Source: Bombella apis (lineage in GTDB: Bacteria; Pseudomonadota; Alphaproteobacteria; Acetobacterales; Acetobacteraceae). Taken from it: a DNA stretch of 64,000 bases. Below, piece by piece: positions 33,179-40,778 of this stretch (its first letter is position 1; the number at the start of each line of letters is the position of its first letter). Below the pieces are notes generated by a model, which worked only from the letters and a program-made list of their open reading frames with translations, did not search any database and had not been told where the DNA came from. A program made the translations under genes and the position numbers. Where the stretch lies: NCBI RefSeq assembly GCF_018221685.1, contig NZ_JAGJTM010000004.1:438287-502286 (forward strand). The letters are read 5' to 3'.

Positions 33179-35959
33179 GTGACGTCAGAAAACACACATC
33201 TGGTTCTGGTGGATGGTTCGGGGTTCATTTTCCGTGCCTTCTTTGCCATTCCCCCCATGAGCAGCCCGGAGGGTGTGCCCGTCAATGCCGTCTATGGCTT
33301 CACCAACATGCTCTCCCGGCTCATCAAGGAGCATGAAGGCCAGCCGATGGCCGTGATCTTCGATGCAGGCCGCAGGACATTCCGTAACGACATTTACCCT
33401 GATTATAAAGCCCATCGCCCCGAACCGCCGGAAGACCTGCGCCCCCAGTTCGACCTCATCCGTCAGGCAACCGACCAGTTCGGGATTCCGGCCATCGAGC
33501 TGCCGGGCTGGGAGGCGGATGACCTGCTGGCGACCTATGCCCGCCTGGTCGTGGAGCAGGGCGGCAGCTGCACCATCATCTCGTCAGACAAGGACCTGAT
33601 GCAGCTTGTCCGCCCCGGTGTTTCCCTGAAAGACCCGATGAAGCAGAAGCCCATCGGTCTGGCCGAGGTTGAAGCCAAGTTTGGCGTCACGCCGGACAAG
33701 GTGGTGGATGTGCAGGCCCTCATGGGGGATTCCACCGACAACGTGCCGGGCGTGCCGGGCATCGGCCCCAAGGGAGCGGCGCAGCTGATCAATGAATATG
33801 GATCGCTGGAGGCCGTTCTGGCGGCAGCCCCCGGGATGAAGCCCTCTAAAAGGCGGCAGAACCTGATCGACCATGCCGAAGGTGCCCGCATCTCCCGGCA
33901 GCTTGTCCTGCTGGCGGATGATGTGGCCGTGCCGACACCTGTCGATGAGCTGCGGCCCCGTGAGCCGGACGCCGAAACGTTGCGGAGCTGGCTGGAGAGC
34001 ATGGGGTTCTCTTCCATTCTCCAGCGCATGGGTTTTGGCGGCAAGGCCCGTCACCCGGCACAGCGCAGGCCCGAGGCCAGCCCGGCCTCAGCTGCGGCAG
34101 AGGGGCAGGATGCCGGGGAGATACCCCGCAGTGAGGCTCCTTTCGGTCCCTATGAGACCGTCACGGACAGGGACACGCTGGCCCGGTGGATCAACGCCGC
34201 CCGTGCCGCAGGACGTGTGGCCGTGGATACGGAAACAACCGGCCTGAACGCCCGCACGGCCGAAATTGTTGGCCTGTCTCTGGCCGTGGCTCCGGGCAGG
34301 GCCTGTTATGTGCCGTTCCGTCATGAAGGCACGCTGGAAGCTCCCGTGGGCGACCAGCTGGACGTGAAGGCAACGCTGGATCAGCTGGCCCCGCTGATGG
34401 CCGATGAGGCCGTCCTGAAGATTTTTCAGAATGCAAAATATGACCTCACCATCCTGCGGCAGGCCGGTCTGGAGGTCATTGCCCCGCTGGATGATACAAT
34501 GCTGCTGTCCTACGCCCAGTCCGCCGGGGCGCACGGGCAGGGCATGGATGAACTCTCCCGCCTGCATCTGGATCATACCCCCATTCCCTATGATGACGTG
34601 ACGGGCAAGGGGCGCAACCGGGTGCCTTTCACGCAGGTGCCGCTGGATAAAGCGACTGCCTATGCAGCGGAAGACGCCGACGTGACGCTGCGCCTCTGGG
34701 AGGTGCTGCGTGTGACGCTGCCCCGCCAGAAGGCGGCGGCCCTGTATGAGGAAATGGAACGCCCGCTCATCACCGTTCTGGAGCGCATGGAGGAAGCTGG
34801 CGTGCGGGTGGACGCCGATGAGCTGCGCCGCCTGTCGGAGGATTTTGCCACCCGCATGGCGGAGATGGAACAGGGGATTCATGACCGTGCGGGGCGGCCC
34901 TTCAACATCGGATCGCCCAAGCAGCTGGGGGAAATCCTGTTTGATGAGATGGGCCTTCCCGGTGGCAAGCGCACCAAAACGGGCTCGTGGGGAACGGATT
35001 CCCGTGTGCTGGAAGAGCTGGCCGAGCAGGGCCATGATCTGCCGACGGCCATCCTGAACTGGCGGCGTCTGGCCAAGCTGAAATCCACCTATGCGGATGC
35101 GCTGCTCAAGCTGATGGACCCGAAGACCCAGCGTGTGCATACCACCTTCCAGATGACGACCACGACTACGGGGCGTCTCTCCTCCAACGAGCCGAACCTC
35201 CAGAACATTCCCATCCGCACGGAGGAGGGGGCACGCATCCGTCAGGCTTTCGTGGCGGCTCCGGGGTACAGGCTTCTGTCTGCCGATTACAGCCAGATCG
35301 AGCTGCGCCTTCTGGCCCATGTGGCGCAGATTGAGCCACTGCTGGATGCCTTCCGTCACGGGCAGGACATCCATGCCCGCACGGCGTCTGAAGTGTTCGG
35401 CATCCCGTTGGAAGAGATGGACCCGCTGACAAGGCGACGGGCCAAGGCCATCAATTTCGGCATCATTTACGGCATTTCGGCCTTCGGGCTGGCCCGGCAG
35501 CTTCAGGTGCCGCAGGGTGAGGCCAGACGCTATATCGAGGCCTATTTTGACCGCTATCCCGGTATCCGGGATTATATGGAAAAGATGAAGGAAGAGGCCC
35601 GGGAGAAGGGCTATGTGCTGACCCCCTTCGGTCGCCGCTGTTATGTGCCGGGAATCACGGCAAAGCAGGCAGCGCAGCGGTCCTATGCCGAGCGTCAGGC
35701 CATCAATGCTCCCCTGCAGGGTGGAGCGGCGGACATCATCAAGAAGGCCATGGTCACCCTGCCGGACCGTCTGGCCGAGGCCGGGCTGAAGGCCCGGATG
35801 CTGCTTCAGGTACATGATGAGCTGCTTTTTGAAGTCCCGGAAGCCGAGGCTGAGGAGACGGCGGCCCTCGTGAGGGAGGTCATGGAATCCGTGGCCAGGC
35901 TAGATGTCGCTCTTTCCGTGGAAACGGGGCTTGGCCAGAACTGGGCTGAGGCGCACTGA
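33179..35959 (+). CDS. polA: DNA polymerase I
   Basis: Replication and repair polymerase of 926 residues, close to the 928 of E. coli. Order: 5'-nuclease domain (about 1-290; VDGSGFIFRAFFA, DAGRRTFRNDIYPDYKAHR, SSDKDLMQLV), an active-looking 3'-5' exonuclease (DTETTGL near 349), then the polymerase domain with motif A (DYSQIELRLLAH near 703), motif B (RRRAKAINFGIIYG) and motif C (VHDEL near 878). The start is taken as GTG 33179, after GGGGAGAAAGACGGC; the in-frame extension upstream overlaps the divergent hydrolase and lacks family similarity. Confidence 0.95.
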   Translation: MTSENTHLVLVDGSGFIFRAFFAIPPMSSPEGVPVNAVYGFTNMLSRLIKEHEGQPMAVIFDAGRRTFRNDIYPDYKAHRPEPPEDLRPQFDLIRQATDQFGIPAIELPGWEADDLLATYARLVVEQGGSCTIISSDKDLMQLVRPGVSLKDPMKQKPIGLAEVEAKFGVTPDKVVDVQALMGDSTDNVPGVPGIGPKGAAQLINEYGSLEAVLAAAPGMKPSKRRQNLIDHAEGARISRQLVLLADDVAVPTPVDELRPREPDAETLRSWLESMGFSSILQRMGFGGKARHPAQRRPEASPASAAAEGQDAGEIPRSEAPFGPYETVTDRDTLARWINAARAAGRVAVDTETTGLNARTAEIVGLSLAVAPGRACYVPFRHEGTLEAPVGDQLDVKATLDQLAPLMADEAVLKIFQNAKYDLTILRQAGLEVIAPLDDTMLLSYAQSAGAHGQGMDELSRLHLDHTPIPYDDVTGKGRNRVPFTQVPLDKATAYAAEDADVTLRLWEVLRVTLPRQKAAALYEEMERPLITVLERMEEAGVRVDADELRRLSEDFATRMAEMEQGIHDRAGRPFNIGSPKQLGEILFDEMGLPGGKRTKTGSWGTDSRVLEELAEQGHDLPTAILNWRRLAKLKSTYADALLKLMDPKTQRVHTTFQMTTTTTGRLSSNEPNLQNIPIRTEEGARIRQAFVAAPGYRLLSADYSQIELRLLAHVAQIEPLLDAFRHGQDIHARTASEVFGIPLEEMDPLTRRRAKAINFGIIYGISAFGLARQLQVPQGEARRYIEAYFDRYPGIRDYMEKMKEEAREKGYVLTPFGRRCYVPGITAKQAAQRSYAERQAINAPLQGGAADIIKKAMVTLPDRLAEAGLKARMLLQVHDELLFEVPEAEAEETAALVREVMESVARLDVALSVETGLGQNWAEAH

Positions 35960-35994
35960 TGCAGCCGGACAGGAATGAGGAGACAGGAACAGAC

Positions 35995-36657
35995 ATGACG
36001 GACCGTTCGAAGACCGGGGCAGGCCCGGAAACTGACCCGAAGAAAACAGTCGTCCGTCGGGCCGGGCTGGTCGTTCTGGGGCTGATCCTGCTGGCAGGGC
36101 TGCTGGGCTATGGTGGTTACTGGCTCTCCACAGGGGCGGATGAAGGGGCACGGGTTCACGCACAGGGCAATGTGGTGGGCGGCTCCTTCCGGGTCTTTTC
36201 CCTTGGTGGTGGCATGGTGACGGAAGGTGATTTCCGGGGCTCATGGACGGTCGTCTGGTTTGTGGACCCACGCTGCCCGCCGGAACGCTGCCAGCCTCCG
36301 CTCAAGGCTCTGGACCAGACCCTCGTGACGATGAAGCAGAAAGGCCAGCTTGTCCTGCCTCTGGTCGTCTCGCTGGATGCCCGGGCGGAAGACCCGGACA
36401 CGCTGAAGGACTATGTGATGGGCGTAGCCCCGCACATCTTCCCGGTCTTTGCGACCCCGAACATGACACAGGCCATGACACGCCTCTACCATGCGCCCTA
36501 TGCGTTGGAGCCGGGGCAGAGTTACTATCAGTCGGCTCCATCTTTTGTGGTCATGACACCGGAAGGACATTACGCTGACACGCTGCCCGTGACGGATGAT
36601 GCAGCTGGTCTGACGGCGGGTCTGGAACAGATCATGGCCCGTTCAGGACAGAATTGA
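35995..36657 (+). CDS. SCO1/SenC-like membrane-anchored protein with altered metal site
   Basis: A 220-residue protein with one N-terminal helix (RRAGLVVLGLILLAGLLGYGGYWL) and a periplasmic thioredoxin-like domain (GDFRGSWTVVWFVDPRC...). SCO proteins insert copper into cytochrome oxidase through CxxxC and a later His. Here the cysteines are C94-P-P-E-R-C99, a CxxxxC, and the expected D-H-[ST] segment reads SYYQSAPSFVV, with no His. So copper binding is doubtful and a redox or unrelated role is possible. ATG 35995 has AGGAGACAGGA upstream; ATG 35959 overlapping the polA stop (TGATG) is an alternative. Likely co-transcribed with polA and the next gene. Confidence 0.68.
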   Translation: MTDRSKTGAGPETDPKKTVVRRAGLVVLGLILLAGLLGYGGYWLSTGADEGARVHAQGNVVGGSFRVFSLGGGMVTEGDFRGSWTVVWFVDPRCPPERCQPPLKALDQTLVTMKQKGQLVLPLVVSLDARAEDPDTLKDYVMGVAPHIFPVFATPNMTQAMTRLYHAPYALEPGQSYYQSAPSFVVMTPEGHYADTLPVTDDAAGLTAGLEQIMARSGQN

Positions 36658-36675
36658 GAGCAAGGAAGAGCCCAC

Positions 36676-37353
36676 ATGCTACGTTACCCCATTCTTCTGC
36701 TGGATTATGACGGCACTTTGGCCGAGACCCGCCCTGCCATCCTGCGGAGTCTGGAGGAGGCCTTCACGGATATCGGCCGGACGCCACCGCCCCGTTCCTA
36801 CCTGAAGGAGCGGCTGGGCAAGGGGGATGCGCTACAGGGGTTCTATCAGAACATTGTGGATGAAGGGGCCTCCATGGATGAGGCCCAGCGTTATGTGGCT
36901 GCCTACCGCCAGCGTTATGCCCAGGCGGATGAGGAAGAAACCTATCTGTATGACGGAGCCCATGAGGTGCTCCAGATTCTCCAGGGGCGGGGCTACAGGA
37001 TGATTGCCGTAAGCAACAAGCACGGCCCGACCCTGCGGCACAGCCTTGCCCGGTTTCAGCTGGAGCCGTTTTTTGAGGCGTCCATCGGTGCTGAAGAGGG
37101 GCTGCCCCGCAAGCCGGAGAAGGAGGTTTTCACGCAGCGTCTGGCCCATATGCTGCCGGGCTGGGGGGCGGAGCAGTGCCTCATGGTGGGTGATACGACA
37201 GCGGATATCGGGTTTGCCCAGACCCTTGGCATGGATGTCTGCTGGGCCAGTTACGGTCACGGTGTGGCAGAGGTTTGCAGGGAGATGAAACCTACCTATC
37301 AGTTTGACAGCTTGTGGGAACTGCCGAATCTGCTGTCAGAAACGGAAAGCTGA
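36676..37353 (+). CDS. HAD-superfamily phosphatase, phosphoglycolate phosphatase-like
   Basis: A 225-residue hydrolase. Motif I is LLLDYDGTLAE (nucleophile Asp), motif II AVSNKHG, motif III a Lys in RKPEKEVF, motif IV MVGDTTADIGFA. An alpha-helical cap lies between motifs I and II (about 20-95). This layout fits Gph, which removes the phosphate of 2-phosphoglycolate from DNA repair, but other small phosphomonoesters are possible. AAGGAAGAG precedes the ATG. It begins 18 bases after the SCO-like gene, and a strong terminator follows. Confidence 0.8.
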   Translation: MLRYPILLLDYDGTLAETRPAILRSLEEAFTDIGRTPPPRSYLKERLGKGDALQGFYQNIVDEGASMDEAQRYVAAYRQRYAQADEEETYLYDGAHEVLQILQGRGYRMIAVSNKHGPTLRHSLARFQLEPFFEASIGAEEGLPRKPEKEVFTQRLAHMLPGWGAEQCLMVGDTTADIGFAQTLGMDVCWASYGHGVAEVCREMKPTYQFDSLWELPNLLSETES

Positions 37354-37380
37354 CAGAACCCGGCGGACAGGTTCATACGG

Positions 37381-37418
37381 AACAGGCCCGGCTCATTTTC
37401 ATGGGCCGGGCCTGTTTT
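37381..37418. terminator. Bidirectional terminator between gph-like and purD
   Basis: AACAGGCCCGGC (37381-37392) pairs perfectly with GCCGGGCCTGTT (37405-37416), followed by T on the plus side and preceded by A on the other. It lies between convergent genes and can serve both. Confidence 0.88.
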
Positions 37419-37434
37419 GCAGGTGCGGAAAATC

Positions 37435-38673
37435 TTACAGCCCGATGTCGCTGCGGAGCATCTTGTCATCCCACTGGATGGTCGCAGCAGCTTCATAGGC
37501 TCGGGAGCGTGCCTTGGCTGCCGTGGGACCCGTGGCGCAGATGGTCAGGACACGCCCGCCATTGGCCAGAAGCCGGTCGCCATCCATCTTGGTTCCGGCA
37601 TGGAAGACGGATACACCGGGCAGCTGTTCCGTCCGGTCCAGCCCGGAAATGACACCGCCCTTGACGGGCGCATCCGGGTATCCCTTGGCGGCCAGCACCA
37701 GAGAAATGGATGGTTTGTCCGAGAAGCGGATGCTGTCCTCGGACAGCGTGCCTTCCGCCAGAGCCTTGAGGGCAGGGAGAAGGTCGCTTTCCAGACGGAT
37801 GAGCAGGGCCTGTGCTTCCGGGTCACCAAAGCGCACGTTGTATTCGATCAGCTTCGGCCCTTCTTCCGTCAGCATCAGGCCAGCAAAGATGACGCCACGG
37901 AACGGCGTGCCCCGGCGGACCATCTCGGCCAGCATCGGGCGGACCGTGAGGTCCAGTGCGGCTTCCTGCGCCGCCCGGTCGAAATCCGGTGGCGGGCAGA
38001 TGGCTCCCATGCCGCCGGTGTTTGGCCCGGTATCGCCATCACCGACCCGCTTGTGGTCCCGTGCAGCCCCGATCAGGCTGGCTTTGTCATCCGCACAGAA
38101 GGCGAAGAGGGACACTTCCCGTCCGACAAGACATTCCTCGATCACCAGCGGCAGGCCGAGGCGGTCGATGGCTTCCAGAGCCTCATCCACGCTCTGGGCC
38201 ACGACCACGCCTTTGCCGGCGGCCAGACCATCCGCCTTGATGACGATGGGAGCACCCTGTTCACGGACGTAGGCCTTGGCGGCCTCCTTGCTGCTGCTGG
38301 CGTCGAAACGCTGCCAGCGGGCGGTGGGGATACCGGCAGCATCGGCCACTTCCTTGGTGAAGGCCTTGCTGCCTTCCAGAGCGGCGGCAGCCTGGGAGGG
38401 GCCAGCGCAGGCGATACCCGCTTTCTGGCAGGCATCGGTCAGCCCTGCCACGAGGGAGACTTCTGGCCCCGGTACGACGAGGTCGATCTTTTCCTTCCGG
38501 GCGAACTCGACAAGACCGGCAATGTCATCAGCCGCAATGGGAACACAGCGTGCGCAGGCTGCCATGCCGGGGTTGCCGGGGGCGGCAAAGAGTGTGTCCA
38601 GCAGAGGGGACCGGGCAATGGCTGTGGCAAGGGCATGTTCCCGCCCACCTGAACCCACCAGAAGTACGCGCAT
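37435..38673 (-). CDS. purD: Phosphoribosylamine-glycine ligase (GAR synthetase)
   Basis: ATP-dependent joining of glycine to phosphoribosylamine, step 2 of purine synthesis. The 412 residues begin MRVLLVGSGGREHALA, the PurD N-terminal signature, then show the ATP-grasp core (IVIKADGLAAGKGVVVA, GPNTGGMGAICPPP, FDRAAQEAAL) and EYNVRFGDPEAQA, which carries metal ligands. AAAAGGAAACAGG lies before the ATG at 38673. It is slightly shorter than the usual 420-430 residues at the C-terminus but complete in its core. Divergent from xseA. Confidence 0.94.
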   Translation of the reverse strand: MRVLLVGSGGREHALATAIARSPLLDTLFAAPGNPGMAACARCVPIAADDIAGLVEFARKEKIDLVVPGPEVSLVAGLTDACQKAGIACAGPSQAAAALEGSKAFTKEVADAAGIPTARWQRFDASSSKEAAKAYVREQGAPIVIKADGLAAGKGVVVAQSVDEALEAIDRLGLPLVIEECLVGREVSLFAFCADDKASLIGAARDHKRVGDGDTGPNTGGMGAICPPPDFDRAAQEAALDLTVRPMLAEMVRRGTPFRGVIFAGLMLTEEGPKLIEYNVRFGDPEAQALLIRLESDLLPALKALAEGTLSEDSIRFSDKPSISLVLAAKGYPDAPVKGGVISGLDRTEQLPGVSVFHAGTKMDGDRLLANGGRVLTICATGPTAAKARSRAYEAAATIQWDDKMLRSDIGL

Positions 38674-38748
38674 CCTGTTTCCTTTTATATCTCGTGTGAT
38701 GCAGATAGCCGCTTTCACGTCATCTGCCATTTAGCATAGAATGGCCGC

Positions 38749-40200
38749 ATGATGGAACGAGAGAGCCTTCTTTCTCCCGCCGGACCGCAGGGCGGTACGG
38801 GGCCGGGGAGCAGCAACATACCGGAATATTCCGTAGGAGCCATTTCCTCGGCGATCAAACGTGTGCTGGAAGGCACCTTCGGGCGGGTACGTGTCCGTGG
38901 CGAGATCACGGAGATGAAGCGGTATGCTTCCGGTCATGTCTATCTCTCCCTCAAGGATGAGGGCGGGAAGATATCGGGTGTCATCTGGCGGGGGAACGTC
39001 TCCCGGCTGGGGATGGTGCCGGAGAATGGAACGGAGGTCATCGCCACCGGGAAGATTTCGTCCTATGGCGAACGCTCAAACTATCAGCTCATCATCGACA
39101 GCATGGAGTTTGCAGGGGAAGGTGCCCTTCTGGCCCGGATCGAAGCCCTGCGTGTCCGCCTGCGGGATGAGGGGCTGTTCGATCAGGGGCGCAAGAAGCC
39201 CATTCCGTTCCTGCCCCGTTGCGTGGGGGTGGTGACGTCCCGGTCCGGGGCGGTGCTGCACGACATCTGCACGACCATATCCCGCCGTTTCCCGCGGGAT
39301 GTCCTGCTCTGGCCCGTGGCAGTGCAGGGGGAAGGGGCAGCCCGTCAGATCACCCATGCCGTGCAGGCCATGGGGAACCTTCCCAATCCGCCTGATGTGC
39401 TGATCGTGGCCCGTGGTGGTGGCTCATTGGAGGACCTGATGGCCTTCAATGATGAAGCCGTGGTACGGGCCGTGGCGGCCTGCCCCCTGCCGGTGATTTC
39501 TGCCGTGGGGCATGAGACGGATACGACCCTCGTTGATTACGCTGCCGACCGTCGGGCCCCCACACCGACTGCCGCCGCTGAAATGGCGGTACCCCTGCGG
39601 TCCGAGCTGATGGCGGATCTCGCCCATCGGGCGGCACGGCTTTCTGGTGGTCTGGCGGGGATATTGCAGCGGCAGGGGCTGCGGCTCCAGGCCGTGGCGG
39701 CCCGGATGCCGGACCTTCCGGGGCTTCTGGACACAGCCCGGATGCGGCTGGATGATCGTGCCCAGAGGCTGGAGCTGGCCCTGCCGGGATTTGTGATGCG
39801 TGCCCGTGCCCGGCTGGGGCAGGCTGCCTATCATTTGCCCGCCGTGGAGACCGTCATGGGGCAGCGGCGTGGCCTCGTGGAGGCACAGGCCGGGCGGTTG
39901 CAGTCTGGTTGGGAGCGGTATCTGGATGGCTGCCAGATGCGTCTGCTGCGGGCGCCGTTGCGGCTGGAGACGGTGCAGTCCCGGCTTGCCCTCCAGCGGA
40001 CGAGGCTGGAAGGGGTGGCCCGGCATCTGAAGGCCGTCTCACCCCTCGCCATTCTGGAACGGGGCTATGTTCTGGTGCAGGATGAGGCAGGTCATGCCGT
40101 GACATCATCCGCTGCCCTGCCAGTGGGGAGCCATGTGCAGCTTTCCTTTGCGGATGGTGTCCGGCAGGCCCGGCTGGACCCGGATGAAGGCCGCAGATAG
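38749..40200 (+). CDS. xseA: Exodeoxyribonuclease VII large subunit
   Basis: Catalytic subunit of ExoVII, degrading single-stranded DNA in both directions. The 483-residue protein has an N-terminal OB-fold (EYSVGAISSAIKRVLEGTFG, VRVRGEITEMKRYASGHVYL), the catalytic domain (GVVTSRSGAVLHDI and DVLIVARGGGSLEDLMAFND, then ISAVGHETDTTLVDYAADRRAPTPTAAAE), a long coiled region and a C-terminal barrel (LERGYVLVQDEAG). xseB is not adjacent. The small lipoprotein gene follows within 90 bases. Confidence 0.94.
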   Translation: MMERESLLSPAGPQGGTGPGSSNIPEYSVGAISSAIKRVLEGTFGRVRVRGEITEMKRYASGHVYLSLKDEGGKISGVIWRGNVSRLGMVPENGTEVIATGKISSYGERSNYQLIIDSMEFAGEGALLARIEALRVRLRDEGLFDQGRKKPIPFLPRCVGVVTSRSGAVLHDICTTISRRFPRDVLLWPVAVQGEGAARQITHAVQAMGNLPNPPDVLIVARGGGSLEDLMAFNDEAVVRAVAACPLPVISAVGHETDTTLVDYAADRRAPTPTAAAEMAVPLRSELMADLAHRAARLSGGLAGILQRQGLRLQAVAARMPDLPGLLDTARMRLDDRAQRLELALPGFVMRARARLGQAAYHLPAVETVMGQRRGLVEAQAGRLQSGWERYLDGCQMRLLRAPLRLETVQSRLALQRTRLEGVARHLKAVSPLAILERGYVLVQDEAGHAVTSSAALPVGSHVQLSFADGVRQARLDPDEGRR

Positions 40201-40285
40201 TCTGCACAGGAGATTTCGGAGCCCCGGGAGCCATCATGGCGTCCCGAGGAAGGACAGGACATCCATGAGGATGTGGAGGAGGGAT

Positions 40286-40687
40286 ATGGTGCGTAACATT
40301 GCGAGGCGCCGCCACAGATGTGGCTTGCAGAGACTGGGCTGTGGCCTGCTTCTTGTGGCAGGGAGTGTCCTGGCAGGCTGTAGCAGCCAGCCAACAGCCC
40401 GGCAGGTCGAGGCAGCGCAACATCCGGCCATCCAGAGCTTTGCCGGGGCGCCGTCTGGTGGGGGGAGCGGGGACAGTTCGTCCTCACCACAGATGAAGAC
40501 GAACCTGCCATCTGCTCCCGTCAATACACCGCTTTGTGGTACGGCCCTGCGTGAGCAGGCCAGTACGGGGAGCGAAATCTATGGTCGCAGTCTGGCTACA
40601 GGCAACAGCTGTACCCGTAATGCCTGCTTCCAGCCATTGACGGGGACGTTCATTGCGGAGGATGGCAACAATAGCGTCTGTCGCTAA
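40286..40687 (+). CDS. Small cysteine-containing lipoprotein, unknown
   Basis: A 133-residue lipoprotein. After a basic start (MVRNIARRRHRCG) comes a hydrophobic stretch ending in the lipobox LAGC (VAGSVLAGCSS). The mature part is Ser/Gly-rich (GAPSGGGSGDSSSSPQ) and then carries four cysteines (PLCGTA, NSCTRNACFQ and the final CR), perhaps two disulphides. GGAGGAGGG six bases before ATG 40286 fixes the start. No family recognised. A strong terminator follows. Confidence 0.7.
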   Translation: MVRNIARRRHRCGLQRLGCGLLLVAGSVLAGCSSQPTARQVEAAQHPAIQSFAGAPSGGGSGDSSSSPQMKTNLPSAPVNTPLCGTALREQASTGSEIYGRSLATGNSCTRNACFQPLTGTFIAEDGNNSVCR

Positions 40688-40707
40688 CATCATATTTGTG
40701 TGGATGT

Positions 40708-40745
40708 GAAAAGGGCGGCCAGAGAGTGATCTGGCCGCCCTTTTT
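40708..40745. terminator. Bidirectional terminator between lipoprotein gene and rne
   Basis: AAAGGGCGGCCAGA (40710-40723) pairs with TCTGGCCGCCCTTT (40730-40743) around GAGTGA, with a T run on the plus side and A on the other. Confidence 0.9.
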
Positions 40746-40778
40746 CATGGGCTCCGATGGGAGGGGGAGGAGGCGCCT

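Noticed and set aside
34088..35815. 575-codon minus-strand open frame opposite polA
   Set aside because: Antisense of the exonuclease and polymerase domains of polA; no own ribosome site or motif.
38674..38748. Riboswitch upstream of purD
   Set aside because: Only about 75 bases separate divergent purD and xseA, too short for a purine-type aptamer plus expression platform, and no conserved aptamer core was seen.
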